This document shows positions 23,621 through 36,934 of a stretch of 64,000 bases of DNA, piece by piece. Source of the stretch: Xylaria sp. FL1777 (lineage: Eukaryota > Ascomycota > Sordariomycetes > Xylariales > Xylariaceae); NCBI GenBank assembly GCA_022578965.1, contig MU400508.1, forward strand, positions 496,001-560,000. The letters run 5' to 3'. The notes under the pieces are model-generated. The model worked only from the letters and a program-made list of their open reading frames with translations. It searched no databases and was not told where the DNA came from. The translations under genes were made by a program, and so were the position numbers. How positions within the stretch are numbered: the stretch's first letter is position 1; each line of letters opens with the position of its first letter.

Positions 23621-26600
23621 GCTTATACCTGACCACAACCGCTTATTACCACAAACCGCGGGGAAGCGGGCCTCAGGGAGGAGGGAGCGCTACGTGCAAA
23701 AAATAAAATAAAAAAAGGAATCCAGATTACGCGCCACTGTCAGACACGGTCCCGACTGACTGAACTGCCTGAACTGCCTGAACGGGCTGGACGTATGATG
23801 TGCGGGAGGAAGGACACGGCGTCTAAGCGGGCAACAAGGGCAACAATGACGCTGTGTTGGGAAATTGGCAGGTAGCAGTATAGCATGTATGTGCGCAGTC
23901 GGCATGCATGTATGTGCCACTACTAGTAATAGTAGCAGCAGTAGTGGTGATAGTCGCCGTGATAGTAGTAATGCTGATGCCGCATCCAAGGCCGGATAGG
24001 TCTATGGTTCTTCTTCAACAGGAAATAAACTGGTATGATGAACCGGATCACCATCCGCTTGAGGGACGATGAAACCTGGACTGCCGGTGGTGCTGTACGA
24101 AAAGACGCTGGAGGGCGTGGGACAAGATAGCGAGGGGCGTACAGCTGTTATGCGTGCGTATGCGTAGGTAGTATGCGTAGTAGGCGTAGTAGTCTAAGTA
24201 AGGAGGTACCGGTGGTAGGTACCGGTGGTCTACTACGGAGTGCGTGTGTGCTGAGTCTTTTCACCTTTGACATGCGTCCATCATCCCATACAGGCCGCTG
24301 TTGCTGTGGGCTGGTCCACGGTATCGGCCGGTTTGCATCCACGGGTAGGCAGGCTAATGACTTGTAAGTGAACCTTGGTCTGTCTAGGGCAGGGTAGCTA
24401 AAGTAGCTAAACAACCCTAGCAAGTACTCAGGTATAGCAGATCGTCAGTACCTCCGTATACCACAGGACGGGAGGAATGGTGACGGCAACGCGGTAAAGT
24501 GGTTATGCTGTATGTGTAGCTATTGTACTAGGAACACCTAGTACAAGCCCGGAAAATTCACATAGAGGTGGTGTTGCTGGATCTTGATACTTATACATTC
24601 GAATAAATAGCTACATAATTTATGGTCTTTACTAATGGTCTTGATAGTACCCGGCACTCGCGTGTCTAGATGCAGTAGTAATAGCTCACGATAGCACGTA
24701 AGGAAGTATACCTGCAGTACTGTAGCACAAATAAGAAGATACATGTAGGTATGCTGGCATTTGAGTTGCACCACCTTAGAGAAGCAAGTACCTTAGGTAC
24801 CTTAATCGAAGCAGGTAAGGGCTATTTATGTAGGTAAGTAAAATGGAAAAAGCACACAACTACAATAATACCTAACATGTTCTTTTGTTCCCTGGGTATT
24901 ACTCTTCTCTCCTAGAGCCTCCTCTCTCCCTGATACCCTCCCTCGATTCAAATAGGCATACGATCTGTAATATTTCCCAATTCGCCAATTAAACCGTTTG
25001 GTCCCTCAAGCATCATCTGGGGACGGATCAATCTCATCTCCTTGTATACACTTGGTAATCCCTAGTCGAAAGAATGGCTTCAACCCGCAACCCCCTAATC
25101 TCTCCATCGGTAGGGAGAGCAGAACAATGCTTTCCAGGAGGGGTGAGCTGTGACAGGAGTTCGACCTGATTGGTGAACGTCTGTTACATACAAAGAAAAT
25201 TTGCTGTACACTGGATACCTGTTTTGGTCTTTGTAACTGTACATTTGTGATCCGAGGAGCTGAACAACCTTGAAGTCGACATACTCGGATCAGGGTACCG
25301 TGTACCTTGTTAGGTAGCTTGACCAATATGCGTAACTATTGTGTGTAAATGTTGCACGACATGAAGGTGGACACTGGCTGTGAAGCGTAACTTCTCGAAT
25401 ACGAACTGCTTCGATTCCTTGTACTGAAGTGACTGAAAGAGATGTACTACCTACCTACCTCTGCATGCAGAAGTCAGAACTGCATTGCTCACTGCAGGAG
25501 TCGTGATGACAGTAGCTTACTTCAAACTTGCTTTATGCTGGCAAATAACCAAAACTGCCATATAGATAGCAGCGATTGATTAAGAATCTACAAAAACTCC
25601 AAGTCCTACCTGGCGTCAAGTGATCTGGTATCTTGTCTCCCTAGCGCCGGGGAAAGTTAAAGTGCGGCATGAAATAACATAGGACTGACTAAGTATCTTA
25701 GGTGGTTCTACTGTAGGATAGCGGCCTTTTAGACTTATTTCTTCCAAGTTTTCGATTCGCCTGGAACGAATTGGGGTATCTCATCTTTGGAGGTAGTAAC
25801 CGTTTCGTAACCGCTACAGCTTACTTAGCTGGTCGTTAGAATTCTCTTTCTTTCTCTTTTGCAATGACGTCGTTGCGGGTTTTTAATATAGAATTGTTAG
25901 CTATAAGACGTCTAGGCGATCTTATTCGGAAACACGCCCGATTCTGGCATACCTTACCTACCTAGGTACCTAGGCAATATAATACTGGACTTATAGACGC
26001 ATTAAACATCAAGAATAACAAGATTAGCTTTAGCGGACAGAAAGCATCCCGTTCGGAAAGCTCTACCTCATAGTTTCACGTTATTCCCTCACTAGCTCTG
26101 CTTCTTCCTAGCCAATAGATAAAACGGCATGCTGAGAGAGCCTAAACTACTAGTCTCGGCCAAGAAACAGGAGCTCCAAGACGCCATGGAATGGCTTCGA
26201 CGCTTAGCTGCATGCAGTGAAGACTTTCTCTGCCTCCTCGTCGGTGGCGCTTCCTGATATCTGCATAGTATCAAACTTGTTTCAGGTCTAACTACCTAGG
26301 TAGCCAGCGACCAACGCTATCGAATGGACCACGGCCGTCTCTTTCAAGTTTCCTGCTTCCCACTTATACTATGTTTCCGTCGAGTCCTTGTCCCGCAGGC
26401 ATATAAGACAAGTCTTAGCTCGAGCCTCACCTGAGGCAATCGATACTCGGCCCCCTCACTTCTTCACTCTCTGCGGGCCTCATACTTGATCTCATACTTG
26501 ATGCTATCAATACGTGTAGGCGCCGATAGTCTCACCCACACTTATCTTGTTTTCCTAAGTCAGATAGTATGTACTATGAAATATTCTGCACGTAACAAAT

Positions 26601-29015
26601 GGCGGGGATTACCCGTCTTTCTAAATACTTAACTAGGTAGTGTAAGCTTGTAATTTATACCTGCCAAAACGGGAGCCTGCCCAAACTATCGGTAGAAGCT
26701 GAGGGGACTATATAGTAGGAGGTTCCTCGGTAAATAAGAAGCCTAGTTTCTTGCCCGTCAGTGGTCGAATCAATTCCAGGGAGGGCATCGTCTCGAGTTT
26801 CTCCGATGAGAATTACAAATTGCTACCGGTTCCCGAGCTGCGGGTTTGCCCCATGTCTCTTGAACTCTCGACTCGACGTGATGCGGCCGGGGTTGGTCGA
26901 CCCCTCACGATTGTAGACGCGCCGCCGACGGGCCGTAATTTCGTGGCGCAGCGGTAATCCCACCGAAGATTGGACGAGGATACACAAGATTGGCAAATGG
27001 CAGCCCACGACGTTCGTGACGTGCAGCGATAGGCTCACAGATGGCGACGTGCACAGGTAGGTGGGCTGCACGACGCCTCGATTTATATTAATAATAAATT
27101 AGTGACGAGGCAGTCAGCGAGGCTTTCGCCCGCTTTCGCCCGCTTTTGCGCGTTATTAGTTTGGGTAACCCTTGCCTTACTAGATAGATATACAGTATTG
27201 GTAGTATACTAGATCAACCCGATCTCTAACTCACCAGACACATTTCTTTCACATTGTGAGCATACGAGATACGAGATCGCATTCATCATCTTAGTACAAA
27301 GCCTTGCTTTTCGTTAACCAAACAGGCTACGGAGTACCTGCACGACCCTTTTACCCCTACGAGGTCGAGAGGCTTAGCTAGCGAGGAATGTTTTATGTCT
27401 TAGAGATGTTATTAATTAGTCGAAAGTTGAAATACTGATATTTCAATTGGATCATGAAAAAACTACCTATACCCAATTGAAGTTTCCACGGACAGGGATC
27501 TCGTTATGATCTCCGGATTGCAAAATCTCACCTCGAAACGTCCTCACAGGTTCTCTAAACTCCTAGGATAGGTATAACTTAGACAAACAATTGGCTTATT
27601 TAAATGTAGGTCTACTGACTTAATTTACCTGGGTAGGCTCTTGAGTATCTGGGCAATCCTAACTTGTATAATTTTCTTTTCTGCACTTTTCTTGAAGAAG
27701 TGTAGTTACGCTAGGTATTGATTGGTAATACTTAGGTACCTAGCAAGCAATTCGAAAGTTATGTAACGGTGGTTCCATACCAGTCCGAACCATCTTACGT
27801 AACATACTTTGTAGCCTGGGTGTTAAGATAGCAAATAACTTCCCATTGCAATTGCATACCTACATGCACCTATAATTGAAGTTGAGGCTGGGACCCCCTA
27901 CTACATTAGTACCTACTCATCCTCAGTTTAGACTCGGTCGTACCGGTAGTAGTAGATCAGTACTGACGGGGAATAGACAGCTTAAGATAAGGGGGGAAAG
28001 GAGTTCCATAGACCACGATCTTCGCTTCCTGTTATTTCTCGATTCTTCTAAAGCTGTCCTCCAGTTTTGCTTACTGCAGTGGTACAGTGCACTGGATAGG
28101 AGCAGAACCAGGTACAAACCTAACCTAGGTAGTACCTAGCAGATAGAATAGCCCTACCTTACTCTCCAGTGTAAGTTACGTGAGGTAGGTAGCTTCTGTC
28201 TCCAAAGGTCCCCCAAAGGTTGAAAATGGGGACTGCGGGGCAATTGATGAACCTCGCTAACAATTGTCTGGAGGATACTTTTACGTCCACGCTGGCTTAT
28301 GGCAGACTTACAGGAGCAGACGGCGGGAGGTGCCGATATGGAGGTACCGGGCAGGGTCGGTGACTAGAGCGGGACTAGACCGTTGGCTCATTGGCAGATG
28401 ACAGCGCTAGTGGAGACCACGGTTGGCAAACTTCATGGAAGTTCCACCTCGCCTTTTCAAGCACCTTTTTTCGAACATCTGGTCAGACTCGAATCAGAAC
28501 CATCCCGTCATTGTTCATCGAAGCGGCTCCTCTGCCATTCCCGAATCCAGTAACGAATCTCCTGCCGGACCTGCATCCCCCCCGTGTCCGTGGTCTCTCG
28601 CAAGCGGAAGTGCCAGTCCTCAGCATCACACTCCCCTGGTTGGCAAAGCAGAGCATCATGTTCTAGCTCTTTCGCAGCTACAGCTCCATCTCCATCTCTC
28701 ACTGGCATCCCCCACTGTATCGGTCTTCACTCTCCACGTGTAATTGTCCACCTGTTTACTTGTCATTGCTCAACTTAGCTGTTGGGCGAAGTCAATTGGA
28801 AGTCCCGCGGCTGTTTCGAGTTAGTTTATAGAGAACAGGTGAGTCAACATTCGCTGTCGTCAACCTACACCGACCTGTCTCCTTGCGCCGGTTTCTAGCG
28901 AGCCTTGGCGGGCCCGTCTTTCCACATCGCCTCTGATGCCATTGCTGTCTACCGAATCAACGCTGCTGGCCTGTTCCCCCATTGTGCTTTGCTTACATGT
29001 CCCGTAGACTTGATA
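23621..29015. other. Gene-poor stretch between STE20 and the KH-protein gene
   Basis: About 5.4 kb between divergent genes. Left part: STE20 leader and promoter with short tandem units (ACTGCCTGA near 23760-23785, GTAGGCGTA near 24150-24200). Middle part (about 24400-28200): AT-moderate sequence with many palindromic TACCTAGGTA-like words and no frame over about 105 codons that looks real. Right part (about 28400-29015): C/T-rich leader of the KH gene with several short upstream ATG frames. No transposon motif or RNA gene recognised. Confidence 0.5.
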
Positions 29016-32000
29016 ATGGCGTCCGAGGAAGTTTCCGCAGCTGCCCGGCTTCTTCAGAAGCACGCTCAGCATCCCCTTCAAGCTACCGTCGAAGATGCGC
29101 CCGACGACGAAGCCAAGCCCTCGATCGATGCCGCCGCCCCTACTGACTCTTCCTGGGCCCCTACAATGTCCGCCAAAGCCGCCGGGAAACAGCCTGGCGA
29201 GGCATCGACTGGTATTGACACTCAATCGCATGAGGCCTTCCCCGAGCTTGGCGTCCCCAAGACCGCCCCCCCGAAGACCAACTACCCTCCCATCTGGGCT
29301 GGTGCCAAGGGCAGCGCAAATGGCAATGCAAATGGCACCTCTTGGTCAGCTAATGGTACTCCCCGTACAATGACGCCTACCTCTGGAGTTGCTACGCCGA
29401 CGGGAGTGCCTCCGCCAATGGCTATCCCTGGTCGCAATGTGGAGACCATCATGCTACCTTCATCTTCACTCCTTCCACGCGCCCAGCTCAAACGCCCGAT
29501 CGCAGACATTATGAAGGATATCAACCGCAAGTCTCGAGCAGTCATTACGATGGCTACAGGACCGGGTGGTCAGCTGAAGTTCGAAGCTTCTGGCCCTCAA
29601 GACAAGGCACAGCAAGCTTTGCGTGACCTGGTTTCGCAAATTGGTCGCAAGGCAAGCTTTGGTGCCGTAACCTCATACTGCTTTCTTGGCTAACAAGTGA
29701 ATACAGGAGACTGTCACCGTTTCGATCCCGCAGTCGACAAGGGCTCATATCATTGGAAAACAGGGTGCCACGATTAGATCGATTCAAGAGAAATCTGGCG
29801 CAAGAATACAGATGCCCAAAGTTAATGAAGCTGGAGCTAACACTGATGACGATGACGATGCTATGATCGACGTCGTTATTGAGGGAAATACTCATACAGC
29901 CGCTTTAGCTCGTCAGCTAATTGAGAAGATTGTCGGAGAACGTTCAGCCAATGCAAGCACAAGGCTGAAATCTATCCCGGCCGAGTTCTACCCCTTTATT
30001 TCAGGTCCCAATAACAGTCTAGCCCATGCGCTCGAGGCAGAGCATGGCGTCCAAATCCGCGTGCCACCACATCTACCGTGGGCTTCTCAGGTACCCCAGA
30101 TGCCAGTGTCTGGACAGCGACCGACGTTCCACCCTGCTTCTCATGACAACCATATTCAACTGGCTGGTGAGCGTGCCGCGGTCCAAGCTGCGAGAGCTGC
30201 AATCGAGCGCCGCGTGCAGGAGCTGCAAAATCAACTACATATGGACCAGGTGGACATTCGCCAGGGCGCCCACCAGTTCATTATCGGAGAGCGTGGTATT
30301 CCCTCAGACGAATTCTTCGCCGATACTAACTGTGTCGTAATTCTCCCTAGCGAGCCTGGTGTGGATACTGTGACTGTTGTTGGTTGGCCAGATGACGTGT
30401 CGAATGGCCTGGAGAAGGCTATGGAATTAGCTACACAAGTGCACACTTCAGTTTTCAACGTCGCGAAACATCACAGTCATGCCCCAGGTGGAGAAGCCGT
30501 TTATACGCGAGATCTTGCTCGATATCTTCGCCAGAGGAATGAGATCGAACGGCTTGAAAAACTGTATAAGATCAATATCAATACACCGTACGCCAGTGGC
30601 ATAACTAGCCCTTGGGAGTTATATGCTCGGGAAGGAAAAAACGCTCTCAAAGCACAGAAAGAAATGAGCTCTATCGTCAATAGCCACCCGCCTTCTCGCT
30701 TGGCGACAATTCCGGTTGATCCTTTCTTCCACTCTTACCTGCGTAGTGATATTCGGCCTAAGGTGCAAGATTCATTCGGTGTCCATATGGTCGTTCCTGA
30801 TCTTTCAGACGCTGAATTGCCTGTTCTCTTGGTATATGAGGGACCCGAAGTTGGCGAGAACTGGTATGAGATCCCCCAGAAGACTCCTACTGCTTCAGAG
30901 CTTCGCACTTTTCAGCAAGGGCTTCTGGATGCCAAAAAACATATCCTTGATTTGATTAACAAACAGGAGAAGATTGAAACAGCCACTCTGGAAGTCCCAG
31001 TCAAGTAAGCTGACGACCCCACAAACCCATTCTAGCGATGCTAATATCAATGTAGGTTCCAGGATAAACTACGCAAATTCATCAAGAAGGAGCAGGATAC
31101 GACGGCCCGTGCTACCGGTGACATTCCCGTCCGCGTCAGTGTTAAGGGCACGACTGTGACTATGCGGGGTCCTGCTTCGAGTGTGAAATCGCTTGCTGAT
31201 AAGTCTTCTGCTTTTGTGGAGCAGGAGAAAGAAGATGAGAAAGAGCGTGGATTCACTTTGAAGTTTGAATTTCCGCAGAAATTCGCAAATCATCTCATTG
31301 GCAAGGCTGGTAGCCACATCAATGAGCTACGTGAGAAGTTTGACGTCGACATCCAGGTTCAGAATGGGGAGGTTGAGCTTAAAGGTCCCAAGGCCAAGGC
31401 TGAACGGGCAAAAGCCCATATTACTTCACTTGGTCGACAATGGGCTGATGAGACCACCCACAGCCTCAAAATTGATCCCAAGTTCCACAGAGAGCTTATC
31501 GGCGCACAAGGGAGCCAAATTCTGCGGTTGCAGAACCGATATGGGGTTCACATCAACTTCCCCAAGACAACTAAACCTGGGAAAGATGACGAGTCTGTAG
31601 CCGATGCTGCAAGTGAAGCTGGCAAGCCACGACGACAACAGGGCCCTGACGAGGTCACCGTCAGAGGGCCTAAGAAGGGTGCTGATGCAGCTCGGGACGA
31701 AATATTCTCTCTGTATCAATATCTCCAGGAACATGCTTTTACCGAGACAATCTCAGTACAACAAAAGCAGTTACCGTCCTTGATTGGTTCTGGCGGTGCT
31801 GCTATGGATGAACTTCGCCAAATTACAGGAGCAAAGATCGATATACCCAATGACAGAAACGAGACGCCAGATGCTGTGGTTGAGATTACGATTAGGGGTA
31901 GCAAGCAACAAGTTACCTCAGCCAAGAAAATCCTGGAGGAAAAGAAGACCATCTTCGATGACACTATCTCCAAGACCCTCGAGGTGGACCGAAAGTGGCA

Positions 32001-33047
32001 TAAGAACTTGATTGGACCTGGAGGTATGAACAACTCTTATTCTGTTAACATTAGTGAAAACACTCTAATATTGTGTTGATAGGCTCTACGTTGCGCGATA
32101 TCGTCATTAAAGCCGGAGGCCCAGAGGATCGGCGCCTGCAGGCTCGTACTGTTCAGTTCCCCAAACAGGATGCAGATGGCAATGACATCAGAATCGAGGG
32201 GCGACGTGATGTTGTTGACAAGATTGTTGCAAGCATTGAAGCCTTCGTGTCACAGCGAGAAAGCCAGGTTGCAGACACTCTAGATGTCCCAATTGAGAAG
32301 CACAGAACTCTCATCGGCCGTGGTGGCGAAGCCAAAAGACAGCTCGAGTCTCAGTTCAACGTCTCCATTGACATTCCTCGGCAAGGAAGTGGCTCGACCG
32401 GAGTGAAGATAGTCGGATTGCCTGTGGACGTTGAGAAAGCTAAGGACCACATCTCATCTTTAGTTAAGGAATCGCAGGGTGAAACCGTTCAGATTCCTCG
32501 GAAGTATCACAACGCCCTATCAGAGAACGGACAATTTTTCCGTAAACTCCGTAATGATCATAAGGTCACGGTTGATCATGCCGGTCAGACCCCCCCTGCC
32601 AAATCGAGGGCACCGAATACCCGAGCCAACGCAGGCGCTCTCCCTCTTATTACCGATGACGCGGAAGCGGCTGCGGACGCTCATTCATGGGTCATCGTCG
32701 AGACAACCTCTTCCGAAGAGGGTGATATTCCTTGGGTACTGAAGGGGAATCCGGACAATGTTGAGAAAGCCAAGAAAACTATTGCTACAGCCCTTGAACA
32801 GGCTCGCAACAACAACAGTACGGGCTACCTTGTCCTTCCTGACCCATCAACCTACCGTCTTGTCATTGGCACTGGCGGCTCTAAAGTCAACGCAATTCGG
32901 AAGCAGAGTGGCTGCAAGATCAATGTTCCACGCGATCAAGCTAGAGATGAAGCGATTGAGGTCTTAGGCTCCAGAGAAGGTTGCGAAAAAGCGAAGGATC
33001 TCATTTTAGCTGCTGTTCGTGAGGGACAGTTGGGGCGCAGGGACTAA
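29016..33047 (+). CDS. SCP160: Multi-KH-domain RNA-binding protein, vigilin/Scp160 homologue
   Basis: Vigilin-type protein that binds mRNAs and polysomes, often at the ER surface. Exons 29016-29651, 29707-31004, 31056-32023 and 32083-33047 give 1,288 residues. The ATG at 29016 (ATGGCGTCCGAGG) is the first Met in frame; the open frame extends further 5' only through non-ATG codons. A disordered Ser/Pro/Asn N-terminus of about 150 residues precedes a long run of KH units. Recognisable GxxG loops are IIGKQGATI, IIGERGIPS, LIGKAGSHI, LIGAQGSQI, LIGSGGAAM, LIGPGGSTL, LIGRGGEAK and VIGTGGSKV. Further units have degenerate loops (for example FISGPNNSL and SENGQFFRKL). Length and KH number match Scp160/vigilin. 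The first intron (29652-29706) appears to be GC-AG: AAG|GCAAGC..ATACAG|GAG is the only boundary I found that keeps frame. Confidence 0.93.
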
Positions 33048-33944
33048 ATAAACGTCACGAGCGCGTAGAACGAGAGGGATGCTTTTATGTTCATCTTACA
33101 TTGCGTGGTAATCTGTATGAACAAGTTCGATGGAGTGGTTTCGTCTGCGGCGAGGGGGAAAGGAGGGCGATAGGTGCGGAGTTGCAGAAAAAGAATGACA
33201 CAGCTCGGCTCTGAAACATAAAGGGGAAAAAAATTTCAAACTTGTTCTGTACAAAACATTTAAAACCCACCTGACTAGCTAATTGATCCGGGTATTCAAA
33301 ATATACAATTACTTTCTATTCTAATAGTATAATGCCACATCATCGATGAGACCGAGATTACTCGGAGATAGATATAGCTTTACGTATGTTTTCTGTTTAT
33401 CAGCACTATATATATAATTCACTGCTACCAAAGAAGTGGATTTTTCGTAAAACAGATCCTTTCCACAAACGTCTATCGTTACAATGAGCCTTCACAGAGG
33501 CAGCCGCACGAAGTGTGAACGCAGTATCTAACTGGCTACGCGTGATAGTACAGAGAAATACAGGTACAGTAATGAAGAGAAGGAACCTCCGCCCTCCCAA
33601 AAAAAGGCAAAATAATAATAATAATAGTCTGTTCAGTAAGGCGAAAAAGCGATTTTCACCCTATATCACCACTTATTCCTGTTCCTAATCATTGAGTCGG
33701 CTCCTTTTGCCTGTTCTTTTGTTGGTTGCGCTGTTATGCGAACCTCCCAATTTCCCCTCCAAACGCCTGGGTATTCCGTACATAATAGATGTGATGTTTG
33801 GAACGAAACAAGTGATGATATCTCTCTCCCCCCTGTCTCACTGGCCGCAACTAAGAGACGTGTCTCGAAACCGGAGATCATGGGCAACTCGAGTGGTTGC
33901 TTCATAAGCGTGCAGCTCAATGGCAGGTCAAGACACGACATCTT
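33048..33944. other. Convergent 3' spacer between the KH gene and RSC9
   Basis: AT-rich 3' flanks of two convergent genes. It includes AATAAT repeats near 33612-33625 and an A-rich run near 33223-33236, compatible with 3' untranslated or polyadenylation sequence on either strand. No gene seen. Confidence 0.5.
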
Positions 33945-36934
33945 CTAATCTTCAATTTGAACCAGCTGTAGAAGTGACGTAATGTAACCAGCCTGTCGCG
34001 AATCCAAGTTAGCGAAACTGTACGCGTATGATTAAGAGAAGGAAGGAAACTTACCAAGGCCTTGTTTTCTGTCATGACCTCGAAAAGCCGGGTCATGACG
34101 GGGCGGAACAGTCTCTCGTTCCATCCGCCACCCTCGCCACCCATCTCGTGTTTCTTGAGCAGCTCCTCCTCGGATTCAGTCTTGACGACGTTACGTGCGA
34201 TATTCCGCAGCACGAGAACGGCACTTAGTGGAATGCCAGCTGCTTGTTCGACATTTGGTTTTCGCTCGTCAGATGTAACGACTGTCTTTTCCCACGTGAG
34301 AGACATGGTCCGGGCTGGCGTGATGTACGATTTTCGCTGTCGTTTGGCTGCAAGCTCAGGGCCGTCCTGCTGTGGTCGCTTTTGTGCAGCCGGAACATGT
34401 GTCTTTATATGACGAGTAAGTTCCGCAAGCCTCAGCGGCCTGGGCGTAGAATATTTGACGCACTCAGCCCAGTCGCAGGACGTAGTGACTTCCTTATTCT
34501 CGATCTTGCCAGTGTCATCAATGGGAACGTTCAGGTGAGCGGTCAAGACGTGATGCCACATCTGTTCGCCACCAAGAAAGAATTGATTACACCTTTTTGA
34601 ATGAGCGCCTTTCACCATCTGCCACTGACACCGCGTATACTCTTCCCTCGTTTCGTAGTGGCTTGGCGCCGTCCGGGCACGAATACCTTCAATAATGAAG
34701 CGCTGTACCTCACCCGGGCCACGAATTATCTGAGCACGGGCGTTGGCAAATACGTGACTGACATTCCTGATAAAGTCGGCCGCACTCAGATTGCTTCGCA
34801 CTCCTGCCAGAGCTCCGAAAGATCCTTGGTAAGCTTGCCATATGGCGATTTGCGTAATATGGGATTCTGCGTCTTCTTCAAACAAAGTCTTAAGCCATTG
34901 AAAGCATCTCGTAGGTTCGTCTGTGTTCCTCAGTTTCTCGTGGAGGTCAAACGGTAAAGGGGGCACCTCTTCAGTGCATAGTGCTTTCTTCTCCGGTTCA
35001 AGAACCTTTTCTTCTTTTACCCGCTTAGCCCCATGGGCCAATAATCTGACGAGATGTGGCACCACGTTTTCCATGTTGACCGCCTCGAGTAAACTTTCGA
35101 CATTCGCAACCACAGCTGTGTATTGGTAAAGGAAATCCAAACAAGCATCCATTAATTCTTCGTCGTTGAGCAACAACCAGTTCATGATATTTTGTAGTAC
35201 TACAACTGGCACATTTTGAAGTTTGTTAGTAGCGTCTAGATTCATCGATATCCGGCTAATAGCACGCAAAGCTGTCAAGATTGTTCCGCGATCAGTTGAA
35301 TTGAGTTGGGCAAGTAGTGTCCGATAAAGCGGATCACTCGAATCCAAAAGGAGCCAGGGTGTAACTTGTTCAGCGATGTCGAGAGCGAAATGCTTAATTT
35401 CTACCAGCATCTCGAGATCGGGTAAATGGAGGATAATACAGAGGACGTCTTTCAGAGGATAGACTTCTGCCATGTATACCGCGTTCTCGATAAGCATGAC
35501 CATATTTCTCATAGTAAGAATAGCCTCGGTAATGCGAAGGAGACGGTCTGAGAAATCCGCAGGTTGCAGATGATCTAGGACAGGTTTTGGTGTAAGGTTT
35601 TGGATCCGTTCCAAGATATCTGATGTCCCATCCAGCCCGTCCAGAAGGCCAGGGTTGGAGCTATCTTGATCGCCAGAATAGGAAATTTGCCAATCGACGT
35701 CATAGAATAAGCTACCAACTTCCAGGGCTTTTTCGATGAGGCCCTCGGCCAAGCCCAGGAATGAATCAAACTTGTATTTATCGCCCCGCTCATATGAAAT
35801 CTTGACAAGATGATTGAGTGCAAACGCTTGTTCGGCGGGAATGCCAGACCGGAGAGCCTGGAGACATCGTGTATAGATATTAGGGCCGTCAGCCCCAGCT
35901 GGTTCAGTCAGCGGCTTGTAATGTGTAAACGTAAATTAAATTGGAGACTCACCTGGAGGTTGAACTGGCTTAGCCGGAGCTTGTAAATTCCCCGAACCAG
36001 CAGCCTGAATCTTCAATAGTCGTTGCCGTTTCGCAAACTCTACTGGATTATTACCGGGTGTGTTAACAGGGCGAAGCGGAACTGAGATCGGCGGGCGTGG
36101 CTCGAAAGGATCGCCGAGGCGGGAGGCTATTTCAGAGTTCGCGGGAGTGAAAGAGCTCGAAGCACCTCGTAATGCAGCCTGTTGAGCTTGAATGACGTGG
36201 AGAGGGTTGTTGGGGTTATGTTGCTGAGGGAGATGGTGGTGATTCTGTTGCGTCTGATTCCCGTGGTAGTTGTTATGTGTTGTATTAGAATTGGGTGTGT
36301 TATGATGCGAGGAAACGTTTCGGGGTTGGCGGGTTGGCCCAGTGTCTGGCTGGAATGGAACTCGCTGCGGAGGGGCCTCACGAAGACGACCCGATGCTCT
36401 GTTCGCGGACGTAGGTGTGGTTTCCGGCGGGCGCTCTTCCCTCGTGGGTGTCTCTTCGCCCCGTCTGATGGAAAGCTTGAAGTTTTCCAGGGTCCGGGTG
36501 AGGACGGGGCCGTGTTTGCTGGCGCATGACTGCTGTTCAAGTATCTCTTTCGGAGGAGGTTCACGGCCGAACTTATCTTGGATCCAATAAGCAGCGAGAT
36601 ACCGGTAGAAATCTTGCTTCAGCTGGAATGAGAGCTGGCCCATTCCCTTATTGTCGGCATAGTACATGCCTAGCTCACCGGCTAGAGCCCCCCATGCCTT
36701 CTGGACTTTATTCAGCTCGTCGTATCCTCCTTTGTCGACAACAGCATTATACAACTTGAATAAGTCGACGTTGACATGGCCGTGCATAGTAGGGAGCCTG
36801 GGCTCGGGCTCGAAGGAAGTGCCGCGTTTCTCATGGAAGGTAGTTAGGTCTTGAATGAATTTGTTGTACTCTTCGGTTCGGTCGATCTCATGGACGTAAA
36901 CCTCCTTGCCTCCAGGCCCACGAGCCGGAGCCAT
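33945..36934 (-). CDS. RSC9: ARID/RFX-type chromatin-remodelling subunit, Rsc9 homologue
   Basis: Subunit of the RSC/PBAF-type SWI/SNF remodeller. Exons 36934-35953, 35898-34055 and 33992-33945 (introns 54 and 62 bp, each with a CTGAC or CTAAC branch site) give 957 residues. The N-terminal ARID spans about residues 15-125 (HEKRGTSFEPEPRLP, VDKGGYDELNKVQKAWGALA, LKQDFYRYLAAYW). A Gln/Asn/His-rich linker follows, then a helical-repeat region. Next is an RFX-like segment (QIAIWQAYQGSFGAL to VQRFIIEGIRAR, about residues 655-735) and two Cys/His clusters resembling C2H2 fingers (CQWQ..KRCNQ..HHVLTAH near 750; CDWAEC..LTRHIKTH near 805). This order is the one I know for Rsc9/ARID2-type proteins. 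The tiny last exon encodes AGYITSLLQLVQIED. Confidence 0.9.

Noticed and set aside
23432..23632. Plus-strand frame with a long poly-Leu run
   Set aside because: Antisense reading of the STE20 poly-Gln codons, not a membrane peptide gene.
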